Assembly (NCBI RefSeq): GCF_018403325.1
Contig: NZ_BOSL01000020.1
Location: forward strand, 16,436 to 80,435
Direction: 5' to 3'
DNA length: 64,000 nt
Origin: Paenibacillus vini
Lineage (GTDB): Bacteria > Bacillota > Bacilli > Paenibacillales > Paenibacillaceae
Both the position numbers and the translations under genes were made by a program. Below the pieces are notes generated by a model that searched no databases, was not told the origin of the DNA, and saw only the letters and a program-made list of their open reading frames with translations. Shown here one piece after another: positions 8,890 to 17,077 of the stretch. The first letter of the stretch is position 1. Each line of letters begins with the position of its first letter.

Positions 8890-8918
8890 TTGACAATTAC
8901 GAACGTTTGTTCTATAGT
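8890..8918 (+). promoter_or_regulatory. Sigma-A promoter with a LexA-like box in the spacer
   Basis: TTGACA (8890-8895) and TATAGT (8913-8918) are 17 bases apart. The spacer contains CGAACGTTTGTTC (8900-8912), a close match to the Bacillus SOS box CGAAC-N4-GTTC, exactly where LexA would block RNA polymerase. The promoter match is strong; SOS control is inference. Confidence 0.6.
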
Positions 8919-8954
8919 TTGGGTAACAATGAAATTTCGGAGAGGAGGAGTAAG

Positions 8955-9374
8955 TTGGACTTCATTATTGAAAAAACCAGAGATATTAATGCAAGTAATA
9001 AGGTTGTGTGGAACGTATTAACTGATCCTGATTACATTAAAGATTGGTTAGGTGTACATATTGAAACGGATTGGAGAGAAGGCAGTCCGATCACATTTTC
9101 ATTTTCATGGGACGGACAAGACTTTACCGATAAGGGGCATGTATTGAAATTCAAGGAAGCTGACACTTTTTCTTATGATTATTGGAGCGGGTTCTCGGGG
9201 ACTCCGGACACTCCGGAAAATTACTCGATTATTGCGTTCCAATTAATTGATAATCACGATAGTACAACAATTCATTTAACGCACCGTAACTTTTCGACAC
9301 CTACGATGTATGAGCACTCGGACAAAAACTGGGAAGAGACTTTAGATAAAATAAAGCAATTAGCAGAACAGTGA
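8955..9374 (+). CDS. SRPBCC/AHSA1-like lipid- or ligand-binding domain protein
   Basis: Small soluble protein of 139 residues with a START-like (Bet v1/AHSA1) signature: IIEKTRDINASNKVVWNVLTDPDYIKDWLG at the N-terminus (the usual 'vwe-alTdpe-l-~W' pattern), then alternating strands and a C-terminal helix (WEETLDKIKQLAEQ). TTG at 8955 after AGAGGAGGAG is the start; an upstream ATG at 8880 lies before the promoter elements and is excluded. A/T-rich codon use differs from neighbouring genes, suggesting more recent acquisition. Ligand unknown. Confidence 0.75.
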   Translation: MDFIIEKTRDINASNKVVWNVLTDPDYIKDWLGVHIETDWREGSPITFSFSWDGQDFTDKGHVLKFKEADTFSYDYWSGFSGTPDTPENYSIIAFQLIDNHDSTTIHLTHRNFSTPTMYEHSDKNWEETLDKIKQLAEQ

Positions 9375-9390
9375 TTCGATAGTTCAATTA

Positions 9391-9417
9391 CCGCCCTTAC
9401 ATTGGGGCGGTTTTTTT
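9391..9417 (+). terminator. Terminator of the SRPBCC gene
   Basis: CCGCCC/GGGCGG stem followed by seven T, 16 bases after the stop codon. Confidence 0.85.
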
Positions 9418-9463
9418 GATCGAAATATCAATATTAAGGTTTACTGCCACAGCAATCCGGTTT

Positions 9464-9489
9464 GTTATAAAGCGAAGCCATTCGGGTAA
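9464..9489 (+). promoter_or_regulatory. Candidate sigma-B-type promoter for the PfpI gene
   Basis: GTTATA (9464-9469), 14-base spacer, GGGTAA (9484-9489), compared with the sigma-B consensus GTTTAA-N12-15-GGGTAT. The match is 4/6 and 5/6. Proteins of this family are sigma-B stress proteins in B. subtilis. Whether this organism has sigma-B is not visible here. Confidence 0.4.
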
Positions 9490-9528
9490 TAACAAGCGAA
9501 GGACACATCCGAGAGGAGAATGTTACTT

Positions 9529-10035
9529 ATGAGTAAAGTTGCTTTTTTGCTAGCGAACCAATTTGAAGACTCGGAAATGCAGGTACCCTATGACGAGGTG
9601 AAAAAAGCCGGACATCAGGCCGATATTATCGGGCTTAAGGCCGGAGAAACTTTAAAAGGCAAACAGGGAAAAGCTGAATATACAGCGGACAAGGGCATTT
9701 CCGAGGTGAAGGCCGAAGAGTACGACGCGGTTGTTATTCCGGGCGGATCTTCGCCGGAAAATTTGCGGCTTGATCAAGGAATTCTTGATTTCGTGACTCA
9801 GGCCAATGCCGCGGGCAAACCGATTGCCGCGATTTGCCACGGGCCGCAGATCCTGATCAGCGCGGACCTGCTGAAGGGAAGAACCGTAACCTGTTATCCC
9901 CCTCTGCAAGATGATATCGTGAACGCCGGCGCGGAATTCCGCGACGAGGAAGTTATTGTTGACGGCAATTATGTTACCTCACGAACGCCGAAGGACGAAC
10001 CAGCCTTTGTGCGGGAACTGTTGAAGAAGCTGTAA
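9529..10035 (+). CDS. DJ-1/PfpI family general stress protein (type 1 glutamine amidotransferase-like)
   Basis: Cytoplasmic protein of 168 residues in the DJ-1/PfpI superfamily, like B. subtilis YfkM/YraA; these act as stress proteins, proteases or deglycases, the exact reaction being disputed. The nucleophilic elbow AAICHGPQIL around residue 105 carries the catalytic Cys-His, and the family acid lies in the ANQFEDSEMQVP segment. ATG at 9529 is preferred over ATG at 9520 because GAGAGGAG is then 9 bases upstream. The next gene follows after 74 bases and may be cotranscribed. Confidence 0.88.
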   Translation: MSKVAFLLANQFEDSEMQVPYDEVKKAGHQADIIGLKAGETLKGKQGKAEYTADKGISEVKAEEYDAVVIPGGSSPENLRLDQGILDFVTQANAAGKPIAAICHGPQILISADLLKGRTVTCYPPLQDDIVNAGAEFRDEEVIVDGNYVTSRTPKDEPAFVRELLKKL

Positions 10036-10109
10036 CCGGTCTAACCGGATCCTATAGATGACAAGTCCGGGACGGCAAACCATTATGCGGTTGAAAAGGA
10101 GAGATCGAA

Positions 10110-10589
10110 ATGGCCAAGCATATTCAAGCGTATTTTATGAGTGAGGATCAGGCGGAGGGCGCAAGGACCAGCCTGCTTCCATTTGAAATGGAGCAGGTTG
10201 AAGTCAGCTCGCTGGATCATTCGATCGGCAGAAGCCACAATATTCTCGTTCCGTTGCTTCCCCTTAACAGTACTACTACCAATACAGGGGGAACCTACGG
10301 AGCCGTAGGAATTCCTGGGACGGTAAGCGCTCAGGGAGTCATTCCTGTAGTTGCTATGGGTGACGATGATTCCGACGACGGCCGGATTAACGGAGAGCGT
10401 GTCGATACCGAAAGAGATCGGCCCGATTTTGATTCGGAGTTAGATCCTGTAATTGATGCGAACCACTTCAGTGACGATGATTTCAGCAATTTGAAATATG
10501 TATTAACCGCAAAGGTTAAAGAAACCGATTATGATGACATCGTCCATAAGCTGCGCAGCCGGGGCGCGTTTGTCGAACATTTGGATTAA
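10110..10589 (+). CDS. Hypothetical acidic protein, possibly stress-related
   Basis: 159-residue soluble protein with a good ribosome site (AAAGGAGAG). The N-terminus (AKHIQAYFMSEDQAEGARTSL) and C-terminus (LKYVLTAKVKETDYDDIVHKLRSRGAFVEH) look like two halves of a small alpha/beta domain similar to those that sense sequence-conserved 'fluctuating' stress proteins, separated by a Gly/Thr-rich and then Asp-rich linker. I do not recognise the family. It is followed by a clear terminator at 10692. Its position after a DJ-1/PfpI stress gene suggests a shared stress role, which is inference. Confidence 0.7.
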   Translation: MAKHIQAYFMSEDQAEGARTSLLPFEMEQVEVSSLDHSIGRSHNILVPLLPLNSTTTNTGGTYGAVGIPGTVSAQGVIPVVAMGDDDSDDGRINGERVDTERDRPDFDSELDPVIDANHFSDDDFSNLKYVLTAKVKETDYDDIVHKLRSRGAFVEHLD

Positions 10590-10691
10590 AAATTTGAGTT
10601 TGTAATACAACTGTAATATTCGTTTCATGTTCCTTTAACATAGCCTGTTTATAATAACAGCATGACCCCCTTTTTAATATAATACCTTTGG

Positions 10692-10720
10692 ACCTGTGCC
10701 CCGTTGGTGCAGGTTTTTTT
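10692..10720 (+). terminator. Terminator before the hisS leader
   Basis: ACCTGtGCC/GGTgCAGGT stem with a 5-base loop and seven T. Confidence 0.8.
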
Positions 10721-10732
10721 CTTTGTCCGTAC

Positions 10733-10761
10733 TTGACTTTGTTACTGTAATTCCTTAAAAT
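10733..10761 (+). promoter_or_regulatory. Sigma-A promoter of the hisS-aspS operon
   Basis: TTGACT (10733-10738), 17-base spacer, TAAAAT (10756-10761), placed just before the T-box leader. Confidence 0.75.
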
Positions 10762-10767
10762 CAGGAA

Positions 10768-11168
10768 ATATACAGTTTCATACTGATTCAACGACGGGAC
10801 AAAGTACTTCAGCCCCACACCCGCAGAGAGGAATCCCTGCCTTGACGGATTGGCCATTCATTCTGAATTGCACCCGATAAGGCCGGCTGGAAGGATTCCG
10901 GTGATGATTGAACGAAAGACTTCCCCGAGAACCGGCGGCGAAATGCGTGAAATAATGACATGGATCATTTCTTCAAGGCATAGTAGACGTACGGCGCATG
11001 CGGGCGTTACACCGCTTTAAAGCGAATACTTCATATCAGGCGAATGTGATCGGAAGATTGAGCCCTGTGATATAAGTAAGGAGTATTCGGAATGTGGGTG
11101 GCACCACGGGTAAATTGGAAAACCAATCTCTCGTCCCTGTTGTAATTAAACAGGAACGGGAGTTTTTT
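10768..11168 (+). promoter_or_regulatory. T-box leader controlling hisS-aspS
   Basis: About 400-base untranslated leader sensing uncharged tRNA, expected to be tRNA-His. Visible hallmarks: an AGTA element near 10802, GCAGAGAG (AG-bulge type) near 10831, the T-box core AATGTGGGTGGCACCACGGG at 11091-11110, and an intrinsic terminator (14-bp stem 11128-11141 with 11149-11162, then six T). Uncharged tRNA pairing to the T-box bulge favours antitermination. I could not place the specifier codon with certainty; a CAC occurs at 10871-10873 but was not fitted into a specifier loop. Confidence 0.9.
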
Positions 11169-11199
11169 ATTTTTTTAGCAGAAGATGGAGGAATGGATA

Positions 11200-12444
11200 A
11201 TGGCGTTTCAGAAACCTACGGGTACGCAGGATCTGCTGCCGGGCACTGTCGAGAAGTGGCAGCTGATCGAGGAAAAGGCCCGCGATCTGTGCCGGCGCTT
11301 TAATTACCGGGAAATCCGGACACCGATTTTTGAACAGACTTCGCTGTTTGAGCGCGGTGTGGGCGAAACGACGGATATTGTAGAAAAAGAAATGTATAGC
11401 TTCCAGGATAAAGGGGAGCGGTGGATGACACTTCGTCCCGAAGGAACAGCCGGCGTCGTTCGTTCTTATGTGGAGAATAAACTTTACGGCGAACCTGATG
11501 TGACCAAGCTTTATTACATTGGACCGATGTTCCGATATGAGCGTCCTCAAGCCGGGCGCCAACGCCAGTTTCACCAGTTCGGGGTGGAGGCGTTCGGAGC
11601 CACGGATCCGGCTATTGATGCTGAAGTCGTAGCTTTAGGATTTCAGTACTGCCGAGAGCTTGGCCTGCAGGACGTAAAAGTGGAGATTAACTCGGTAGGC
11701 AACCCGGCCAGCCGCGAGGCATACCGCGAGAAGCTCCTGGCCTTCCTGACTCCGATGAAGGAAAGCCTGTGCAAGGATTGCCAGTCACGGATGGAACGCA
11801 ATCCGCTGCGGGTGCTCGATTGCAAGGTTGATCAGGATAAGTTCGGCGATGCTCCGTCGATCCTGGACAGTCTTGATGAGGAGTGCACTTCGCACTTTGC
11901 CAAGGTTCAGGAACTGCTAAGCGCCATGGAAGTGGATTATGTGATCAACCATCGGCTGGTGCGCGGCCTGGATTATTACACGCATACCGCGTTTGAATAT
12001 AAAGCCCAGGGCATCGGCGCTATCGATACAATCGGCGGAGGCGGCCGCTATAACGGTCTGGTGGCTGAAGTCGGAGGACCCGATCAGCCCGGGATCGGTA
12101 TGGCGCTCGGTATGGAGCGGATCGCGCTTATTCTTGAGAAGCAGGAGATCGGGCTCAGCGGCGTCAAGCCGCTTGACGTATATCTCGTAGCCCTTGGGGA
12201 AGCGGCGGATAAAGAGATTACGACGCAGCTGTTCAAATTGCGTCAGGCCGGCTTCTCGGCGGAGCGGGATTATCTCGGTCGCAAAATGAAAGCACAGATG
12301 AAATCGGCAGACCGCATGCAGGCGCGCTACACGGCCATTCTGGGCGATGATGAACTGGAGCGCGGGGAGATTGCGTTGAAATCGATGGAGACCGGTGAAC
12401 AGCGCACTGTGAAGCTCTCAGAGCTGGTCAATGAATTGAAGTAA
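11200..12444 (+). CDS. hisS: Histidyl-tRNA synthetase
   Basis: Class II synthetase charging tRNA-His, 414 residues. Motif-like segments include KPTGTQDLLPG at the N-terminus, motif 2 MFRYERPQAGRQRQFHQFG near 110-128, the histidine-specific RGLDYYTHTAFEY near 258, and GGGGRYNGL in the later catalytic core, plus a C-terminal anticodon-binding domain. ATG at 11200, with GGAGGA before it, is chosen over ATG at 11185. Regulated by the T-box leader; aspS follows 54 bases downstream. Confidence 0.97.
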   Translation: MAFQKPTGTQDLLPGTVEKWQLIEEKARDLCRRFNYREIRTPIFEQTSLFERGVGETTDIVEKEMYSFQDKGERWMTLRPEGTAGVVRSYVENKLYGEPDVTKLYYIGPMFRYERPQAGRQRQFHQFGVEAFGATDPAIDAEVVALGFQYCRELGLQDVKVEINSVGNPASREAYREKLLAFLTPMKESLCKDCQSRMERNPLRVLDCKVDQDKFGDAPSILDSLDEECTSHFAKVQELLSAMEVDYVINHRLVRGLDYYTHTAFEYKAQGIGAIDTIGGGGRYNGLVAEVGGPDQPGIGMALGMERIALILEKQEIGLSGVKPLDVYLVALGEAADKEITTQLFKLRQAGFSAERDYLGRKMKAQMKSADRMQARYTAILGDDELERGEIALKSMETGEQRTVKLSELVNELK

Positions 12445-12498
12445 TCAAAGTTTAAAAACTTTATAAAAAATATATTTTTGAAGGAGTTTTGCACTGAC

Positions 12499-14277
12499 AT
12501 GAAACGTACTCATCAATGCGGCACATTAAGCACCGCGAACATCGGAGAAACCGTAACGCTTAACGGCTGGGTTCAAACCCGCCGCGACCTGGGAGGCGTC
12601 CTGTTCATCGACCTGCGCGATCGCAGCGGCATCGTACAGATCGTTTTCAATCCTGCTTATTCCGGAGAAGCGCTGCAAATCGCCGATAAAGTGCGCAGCG
12701 AATACGTGCTTGCCGTCAGCGGAAAAGTAGTCAAAAGAGATGCCGAAACCGTCAACCCGAACTTGCCGACTGGCGAAATCGAAGTGCAAATTACGGAAAT
12801 CGAAGTGCTGAATGCAGCCAAAACGCCTCCATTCTTTATCGAAGACGGCGTTGAAGTGGACGAGTCGCTTCGCTTGAAATACCGTTACCTGGACCTGCGT
12901 CGTCCGGAAATGCAAAAAACGCTGTGGCTTCGTTCCAAAGCGGCTAAAGTATTCCGCGATTTCCTGGACGGTGAAGGATTTATTGAGGTAGAAACTCCGA
13001 TCCTGACGAAGAGCTCTCCGGAAGGCGCACGCGATTATCTCGTGCCTAGCCGCGTACATGCCGGCGAATTTTTCGCACTGCCGCAATCCCCTCAGCTGTA
13101 CAAGCAGCTTCTGATGGTGAGCGGTGTCGAGCGCTATTATCAAATCGCCCGCTGCTTCCGGGACGAGGATCTGCGTGCGGATCGTCAACCTGAATTCACG
13201 CAAGTCGACATTGAGACGTCATTCCTTAGCCGGGACGAGCTATTGGACATGATGGAACAACTGGTCGTTCGCCTGTTCAAGGAAACGAAAGGCGTCGATA
13301 TTCCTACGCCGTTCCAACGTCTAAGCTATGCGGATGCCATCGGGAAATACGGCTCCGACAAACCGGACCTGCGCTTCGGCCTGGAGCTTGTCAACGTGAG
13401 CGATCTGGTGGCTTCCAGCGGAGTGAAAGTATTTGCTTCGGTGGTTGAAAAGGGCGGAGAAGTTAAAGTTTTGAACGCTAAAGGCTGCGGAACATGGAGC
13501 CGTAAAGAAATCGACGATCTCGGCCCATATGCGGCCCGTTACGGAGCGAAAGGATTAGCCTGGATTCAAGTGAAGGAAGGCGAATTCAAGGGTCCTATCG
13601 TCAAATTCTTTACAGAGCAAGAAATCGAAGCCATTAAAGAACGTACCGGCGCCGAAGAAGGCGACCTGCTGCTCTTCTCCGCGGATAACAAAAAAGTGGT
13701 AGCCGACGTTCTCGGCGCGCTTCGCTTGAAGATCGGCCGTCAACTGGGGCTTATCGACGATAATGTGTACAAATTCGCCTGGGTTGTCGACTTCCCGCTC
13801 TTGGGCTGGGATGAAGAACAAAAACGCTATGTGGCCGAACATCATCCGTTCACCCGTCCACGCGAAGAAGACCTGGAATTGTTCGATACCGATCCTGGAC
13901 AAATTCTTGCTCAAGCTTATGACCTTGTGTTGAACGGTTATGAAGTTGGCGGCGGCTCCATGCGGATCTACAAACGCGATATTCAAGAAAAAATGTTCAA
14001 GGCCATCGGCCTTTCTCAGGAAGAAGCTCAGGACAAGTTCGGCTATCTGATGGATGCTTTCGAGTACGGGACACCTCCGCACGGCGGGATCGCATTCGGC
14101 TTCGACCGTCTGGTTATGCTGCTGGCAGGACGCTCTAACTTGCGCGAGACGATCGCTTTCCCTAAAACGGCGAGCGCGACCGACCTGCTCATGAACGCAC
14201 CGTCCGAAGTGGACGTGCCTCAGCTGGAGCAACTGCATATCAAAGTGGCCAAGAAGCCGGTTGAAGAGAAAAAATAA
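12499..14277 (+). CDS. aspS: Aspartyl-tRNA synthetase
   Basis: Class II synthetase of the bacterial long type, 592 residues, the same length as in B. subtilis. Order: N-terminal OB-fold anticodon-binding domain ([20 protein letters not shown]), catalytic core with motif 2 ([18 protein letters not shown] near 215-232), inserted GAD domain (about 285-415) and motif 3 ([13 protein letters not shown] near 527). Lacks nothing visible. The GAD-bearing form is often non-discriminating for tRNA-Asn in species without AsnRS, but this cannot be settled here. Part of the T-box-regulated hisS operon, closed by the terminator at 14294. Confidence 0.97.
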   Translation: MKRTHQCGTLSTANIGETVTLNGWVQTRRDLGGVLFIDLRDRSGIVQIVFNPAYSGEALQIADKVRSEYVLAVSGKVVKRDAETVNPNLPTGEIEVQITEIEVLNAAKTPPFFIEDGVEVDESLRLKYRYLDLRRPEMQKTLWLRSKAAKVFRDFLDGEGFIEVETPILTKSSPEGARDYLVPSRVHAGEFFALPQSPQLYKQLLMVSGVERYYQIARCFRDEDLRADRQPEFTQVDIETSFLSRDELLDMMEQLVVRLFKETKGVDIPTPFQRLSYADAIGKYGSDKPDLRFGLELVNVSDLVASSGVKVFASVVEKGGEVKVLNAKGCGTWSRKEIDDLGPYAARYGAKGLAWIQVKEGEFKGPIVKFFTEQEIEAIKERTGAEEGDLLLFSADNKKVVADVLGALRLKIGRQLGLIDDNVYKFAWVVDFPLLGWDEEQKRYVAEHHPFTRPREEDLELFDTDPGQILAQAYDLVLNGYEVGGGSMRIYKRDIQEKMFKAIGLSQEEAQDKFGYLMDAFEYGTPPHGGIAFGFDRLVMLLAGRSNLRETIAFPKTASATDLLMNAPSEVDVPQLEQLHIKVAKKPVEEKK

Positions 14278-14293
14278 CTGGATGATCAATAAA

Positions 14294-14325
14294 GAGGCTC
14301 CCCAATTCAGGGGGCTTCTTTTTTT
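14294..14325 (+). terminator. Terminator of hisS-aspS
   Basis: Nine-pair stem GAGGCTCCC/GGGGGCTTC and seven T, 17 bases after the aspS stop. Confidence 0.85.
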
Positions 14326-14343
14326 ATCTTTGAATAAATAGGA

Positions 14344-14373
14344 TTGACAAAAGCAACGAGATGATGTTTTAAT
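14344..14373 (+). promoter_or_regulatory. Promoter of the LacI-family regulator gene
   Basis: TTGACA (14344-14349) and TTTAAT (14368-14373), 18-base spacer. A perfect -35 box. Confidence 0.6.
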
Positions 14374-14383
14374 CAAACTGTAG

Positions 14384-14403
14384 TTGATGTAACGTTTAAC
14401 CAA
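14384..14403. promoter_or_regulatory. Candidate autoregulatory operator
   Basis: TTGATGTAACGTTTAACCAA, an imperfect inverted repeat centred on ACGT that shares AACGTTTAA with the perfect palindrome at 15496. LacI-family proteins bind such CG-centred palindromes. Confidence 0.5.
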
Positions 14404-14424
14404 TAAACTAAGGTTGGATTTCTA

Positions 14425-15453
14425 ATGAATAACAAAGTGTCTATCAAAGACATCGCACGTATTGCAAACGTTTCAATTGCGACGGTGTCCAATGTGATTA
14501 ACGGTAAAGGCAGAGTCTCGCCAAATACGGTAAGTAAAGTAAATAAAATTATTCAGGAGCTGCAATTTGTACCCAGTGCATCAGCACGAAGTCTGAAGGA
14601 CATGAAATCTCATCTGATTGCCATCGTTGTTCCTTTCTTGGAGAAAGGGATGCTTCAGGATAATCCGTTCTATTGGGAGCTTGTCCGAGGGGTAGAGGGC
14701 GGGGCGAGGCATCATGAGGTACAGGTCATTCTTCTGGGGATTGACGAGAATGAAGATTTCTCGTTTGTGAAGCAGCGGCATCTGGATGGTCTTATCGTAG
14801 TTGGTGTATTCGAGCACACGGCAGCATTTCAGAAGCTGCTGTCTCTTAACATACCGTGCGTGTTTTTGGACAGCCATCTGTCGAATCCTGACTTCCATCA
14901 GATAGATCTTGATGATGAAGCAGGAGGATATTTAGGGACCAAGCATTTGATCGGGCTGGGACATAAAGTCATCGGTGTGCTGACAGGGAAATTGGAGGAA
15001 GGAGGGGTCAACTATTTCCGCCATCAAGGTTACTTGAGAGCATTAAGGGAATCAGGGATTCCGGAAGATCCCGAACTAACCTTTGAGGAAGCTCCTTCCA
15101 TTCAGGGAGGATATCATGTAGCGCAGAGGATAGGCAGCTATAAGAGTAAGATCAGTGCTATGTTTGCCTTTTCCGACGTATCGGCAATCGGTTTGATCCG
15201 AGGATTGCATGACATCGGCTTATCAGTACCTGCGGATTTGTCGGTTGTTGGATTCGATGATATTTTTTATTCTCAGTATATGATTCCTTCTTTAACTACC
15301 ATTAGGCAGGATATTGTAGCTAAGGGTCAGATCGCGGTAACTATGTTACTGGATCAAATTAATGGTACCGGGCTCAGTACAGATAAGAGGTCCGTAAAGA
15401 TTCCGGTTAGCTTGGCCGTTAGACAAAGCAGCGCCTCATTTAAAGAAATATAG
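14425..15453 (+). CDS. LacI-family transcriptional regulator of the maltodextrin operon
   Basis: 342-residue repressor. An N-terminal LacI HTH (SIKDIARIANVSIATVSNVINGKG region, residues 5-30) is followed by a periplasmic-binding-protein-like effector domain (about 60-335) with the typical FAFSDVSAIGLIRGL and VVGFDDI segments. It sits directly upstream of a maltodextrin transporter and glycosidases, so a maltose/maltodextrin effector is likely (inference; similar to MdxR/MalR). Matching palindromes lie in front of its own gene and of the transporter operon. RBS is weak (AAGGTTGG). Confidence 0.9.
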   Translation: MNNKVSIKDIARIANVSIATVSNVINGKGRVSPNTVSKVNKIIQELQFVPSASARSLKDMKSHLIAIVVPFLEKGMLQDNPFYWELVRGVEGGARHHEVQVILLGIDENEDFSFVKQRHLDGLIVVGVFEHTAAFQKLLSLNIPCVFLDSHLSNPDFHQIDLDDEAGGYLGTKHLIGLGHKVIGVLTGKLEEGGVNYFRHQGYLRALRESGIPEDPELTFEEAPSIQGGYHVAQRIGSYKSKISAMFAFSDVSAIGLIRGLHDIGLSVPADLSVVGFDDIFYSQYMIPSLTTIRQDIVAKGQIAVTMLLDQINGTGLSTDKRSVKIPVSLAVRQSSASFKEI

Positions 15454-15487
15454 CTTTTTGCACGAAAAGCAATCATGCTATATTTTT
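15446..15487 (+). terminator. Terminator overlapping the regulator stop codon
   Basis: Outer stem AAATATAGC/GCTATATTT and inner stem GCTTTT/GAAAAGC, ending in a T run. It separates the regulator transcript from the transporter operon. Confidence 0.6.
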
Positions 15488-15495
15488 TTAAAGTA

Positions 15496-15513
15496 TGATT
15501 AAACGTTTAATCA
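15496..15513. promoter_or_regulatory. LacI-type operator of the maltodextrin operon
   Basis: Perfect 18-bp palindrome TGATTAAACGTTTAATCA. It covers a possible -10 box TATGAT (15494-15499), so binding would block initiation. The matching -35 box is poor, and the promoter itself is uncertain. Confidence 0.7.
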
Positions 15514-15523
15514 AAAATACGAT

Positions 15524-15539
15524 AAAGGAGGTGATGTAA
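15524..15539 (+). promoter_or_regulatory. Full anti-SD complement followed by ATG-TAA in the operon leader
   Basis: AAAGGAGGTGAT is complementary to the complete 3' end of 16S rRNA, yet the only start near it (ATG 15534) is followed at once by TAA. It lies about 110 bases before the true first gene, and resembles the STAB-SD mRNA-stabilising elements of Bacillus leaders such as cry3A. Confidence 0.55.
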
Positions 15540-15608
15540 TAGCTAAACTCTTTATCAGAGAAGAGCTACATAAATAACGGATCAGGTTAAATGTTTTAGT
15601 TTACATGA

Positions 15609-15622
15609 TGTAAGCGCTTAAT
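15609..15622. promoter_or_regulatory. Catabolite-responsive element (cre)
   Basis: TGTAAGCGCTTAAT matches the CcpA site consensus TGWAANCGNTNWCA except at the penultimate C. It lies 22 bases before the binding-protein start codon, suggesting glucose repression by CcpA acting as a roadblock. Confidence 0.65.
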
Positions 15623-15643
15623 AATTTAGGAGGGTGGTTTGCA

Positions 15644-16975
15644 ATGCATATGAATTTTAGAAAAATGATGACTTTATGGTGTGTGTTGATGCTGGTATTT
15701 ACGACTACAGTGGCGTGTTCATCCCAAAATACGAAGTCTAACGGGGCGCAACAAGCTGAACAAACAAACGGTACTAACGTTGGAACTAACACCGGGACCG
15801 ATGGTTCAGGTGCAAATGATCAACTGACTCCGGAATCCGGCGCAAAGCTCATCATTTGGGATGGAAATGACGGAACTCCTTTTTTGAAAGAAATAGCTAA
15901 GGAATTTACGGAGAAGTACAACATTCCGGTAGAGGTTCAAGAGCAGGGGGCGCCGGAACAAATGCAAAAGATGAAAACGGACGGACCTGCGGGATTGGCT
16001 GCTGACGTTCTGGTCCTGCCGCATGACAATTTGAGTGAAGCTGTTGCAGGTGGCTTTGTGCTCCCTAACGATTACTTTGAGGAGGAGACACGGACCGAGT
16101 TTCAGGAAACAGCGGTGAATGCGGTAACGAAAGACGGCATTTTATACGGATATCCAAGGAACATGGAGACGTATGCTTTGTTCTATAACAAAGAGCTGGT
16201 CACTGAAAATGATTTGAGCAGTTGGGACAACATTATCAGCTTTTCCAAAAAGTTTAACGATCCGGCCAAGAAGAAGTACGGCTTCATGATGCAACTGAAC
16301 AATTTCTACTTTGCTTATCCGTTCATCTCCGGCTTTAACGGCTATATTTTTGGCAACGACAACACGAACCCTGACGATATCGGTCTGAATAACGAAGGAT
16401 CCGTGGAAGGGATGAAATACTTTCAGGCTATGCGTGAAATTTTACCGATGGAGGCTGCTGATGCAACGACCGATGTAAAAACCGGACTGTTTCAGGAAGG
16501 CAAGCTGGCGATTAATCTGGATGGCGTATGGAATATCGGCAACTTCTCCAGTCTTCCCTTTGAAGTAGGCATGGTTCCTTTGCCTAAGTTTCCGAATGGA
16601 CAACAGCCCGATACTTTTGCTGGCGTGAAGGCTTATTACGTGAGTGCTTACAGCAAATATCCTAATGCGGCAAAATTGTTCGCCCGGTACGTAACATCGC
16701 AGGAAGCACTTCTAAAAAACTTTGAGATGACCGGATTTATTCCTGCTCGTAAAGGGATGGAAAATGAACCGGCAATAAAAGAAAACGAAATGGTAAGCGG
16801 GGCAATTCAACAGTTTGAGCATTCCATCGCCATGCCTTCCATTTTTGAAATGCAGCAAGTATGGCCTCCTATCGCTAATGCGCTTGAGCTGATTTGGAAA
16901 GGCGAGGATGTCAAAACCACGCTCGACAATGCGGTGGAAAGCATAAAGCAAGGCATAGAAACTCTGAAGAAGTAA
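15644..16975 (+). CDS. Maltodextrin-type ABC transporter substrate-binding lipoprotein
   Basis: 443-residue extracellular solute-binding protein (family 1, MalE/MdxE type). A lipoprotein signal peptide (residues 1-25, LMLVFTTTVACSS) has a lipobox ending in Cys25; a low-complexity Asn/Thr/Gly linker follows, then the binding domains (LIIWDGNDGTPFLKEIAKEF; GYPRNMETYALFYNKEL). The ATG at 15644 is 9 bases after AGGAGGG. It delivers substrate to the two permeases downstream. Maltodextrin specificity is inferred from the GH13/GH31 enzymes in the operon. Confidence 0.92.
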   Translation: MHMNFRKMMTLWCVLMLVFTTTVACSSQNTKSNGAQQAEQTNGTNVGTNTGTDGSGANDQLTPESGAKLIIWDGNDGTPFLKEIAKEFTEKYNIPVEVQEQGAPEQMQKMKTDGPAGLAADVLVLPHDNLSEAVAGGFVLPNDYFEEETRTEFQETAVNAVTKDGILYGYPRNMETYALFYNKELVTENDLSSWDNIISFSKKFNDPAKKKYGFMMQLNNFYFAYPFISGFNGYIFGNDNTNPDDIGLNNEGSVEGMKYFQAMREILPMEAADATTDVKTGLFQEGKLAINLDGVWNIGNFSSLPFEVGMVPLPKFPNGQQPDTFAGVKAYYVSAYSKYPNAAKLFARYVTSQEALLKNFEMTGFIPARKGMENEPAIKENEMVSGAIQQFEHSIAMPSIFEMQQVWPPIANALELIWKGEDVKTTLDNAVESIKQGIETLKK

Positions 16976-17009
16976 TGTTAATTCTTTAGGTTTCTTGCAC
17001 GATTACCTT

Positions 17010-17041
17010 GACGTCGTCCGTTCTTTCTGACGGATGACGTC
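17010..17041. other. Intra-operon hairpin between binding-protein and permease genes
   Basis: Twelve-pair stem GACGTCGTCCGT/ACGGATGACGTC (one G-T pair) with an 8-base loop and no real T run. Such hairpins commonly protect the binding-protein mRNA from 3' decay and set a higher binding-protein to permease ratio. Confidence 0.6.
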
Positions 17042-17077
17042 GCCCATTTTATATTTATCTTCGGGAGATGATTGACA

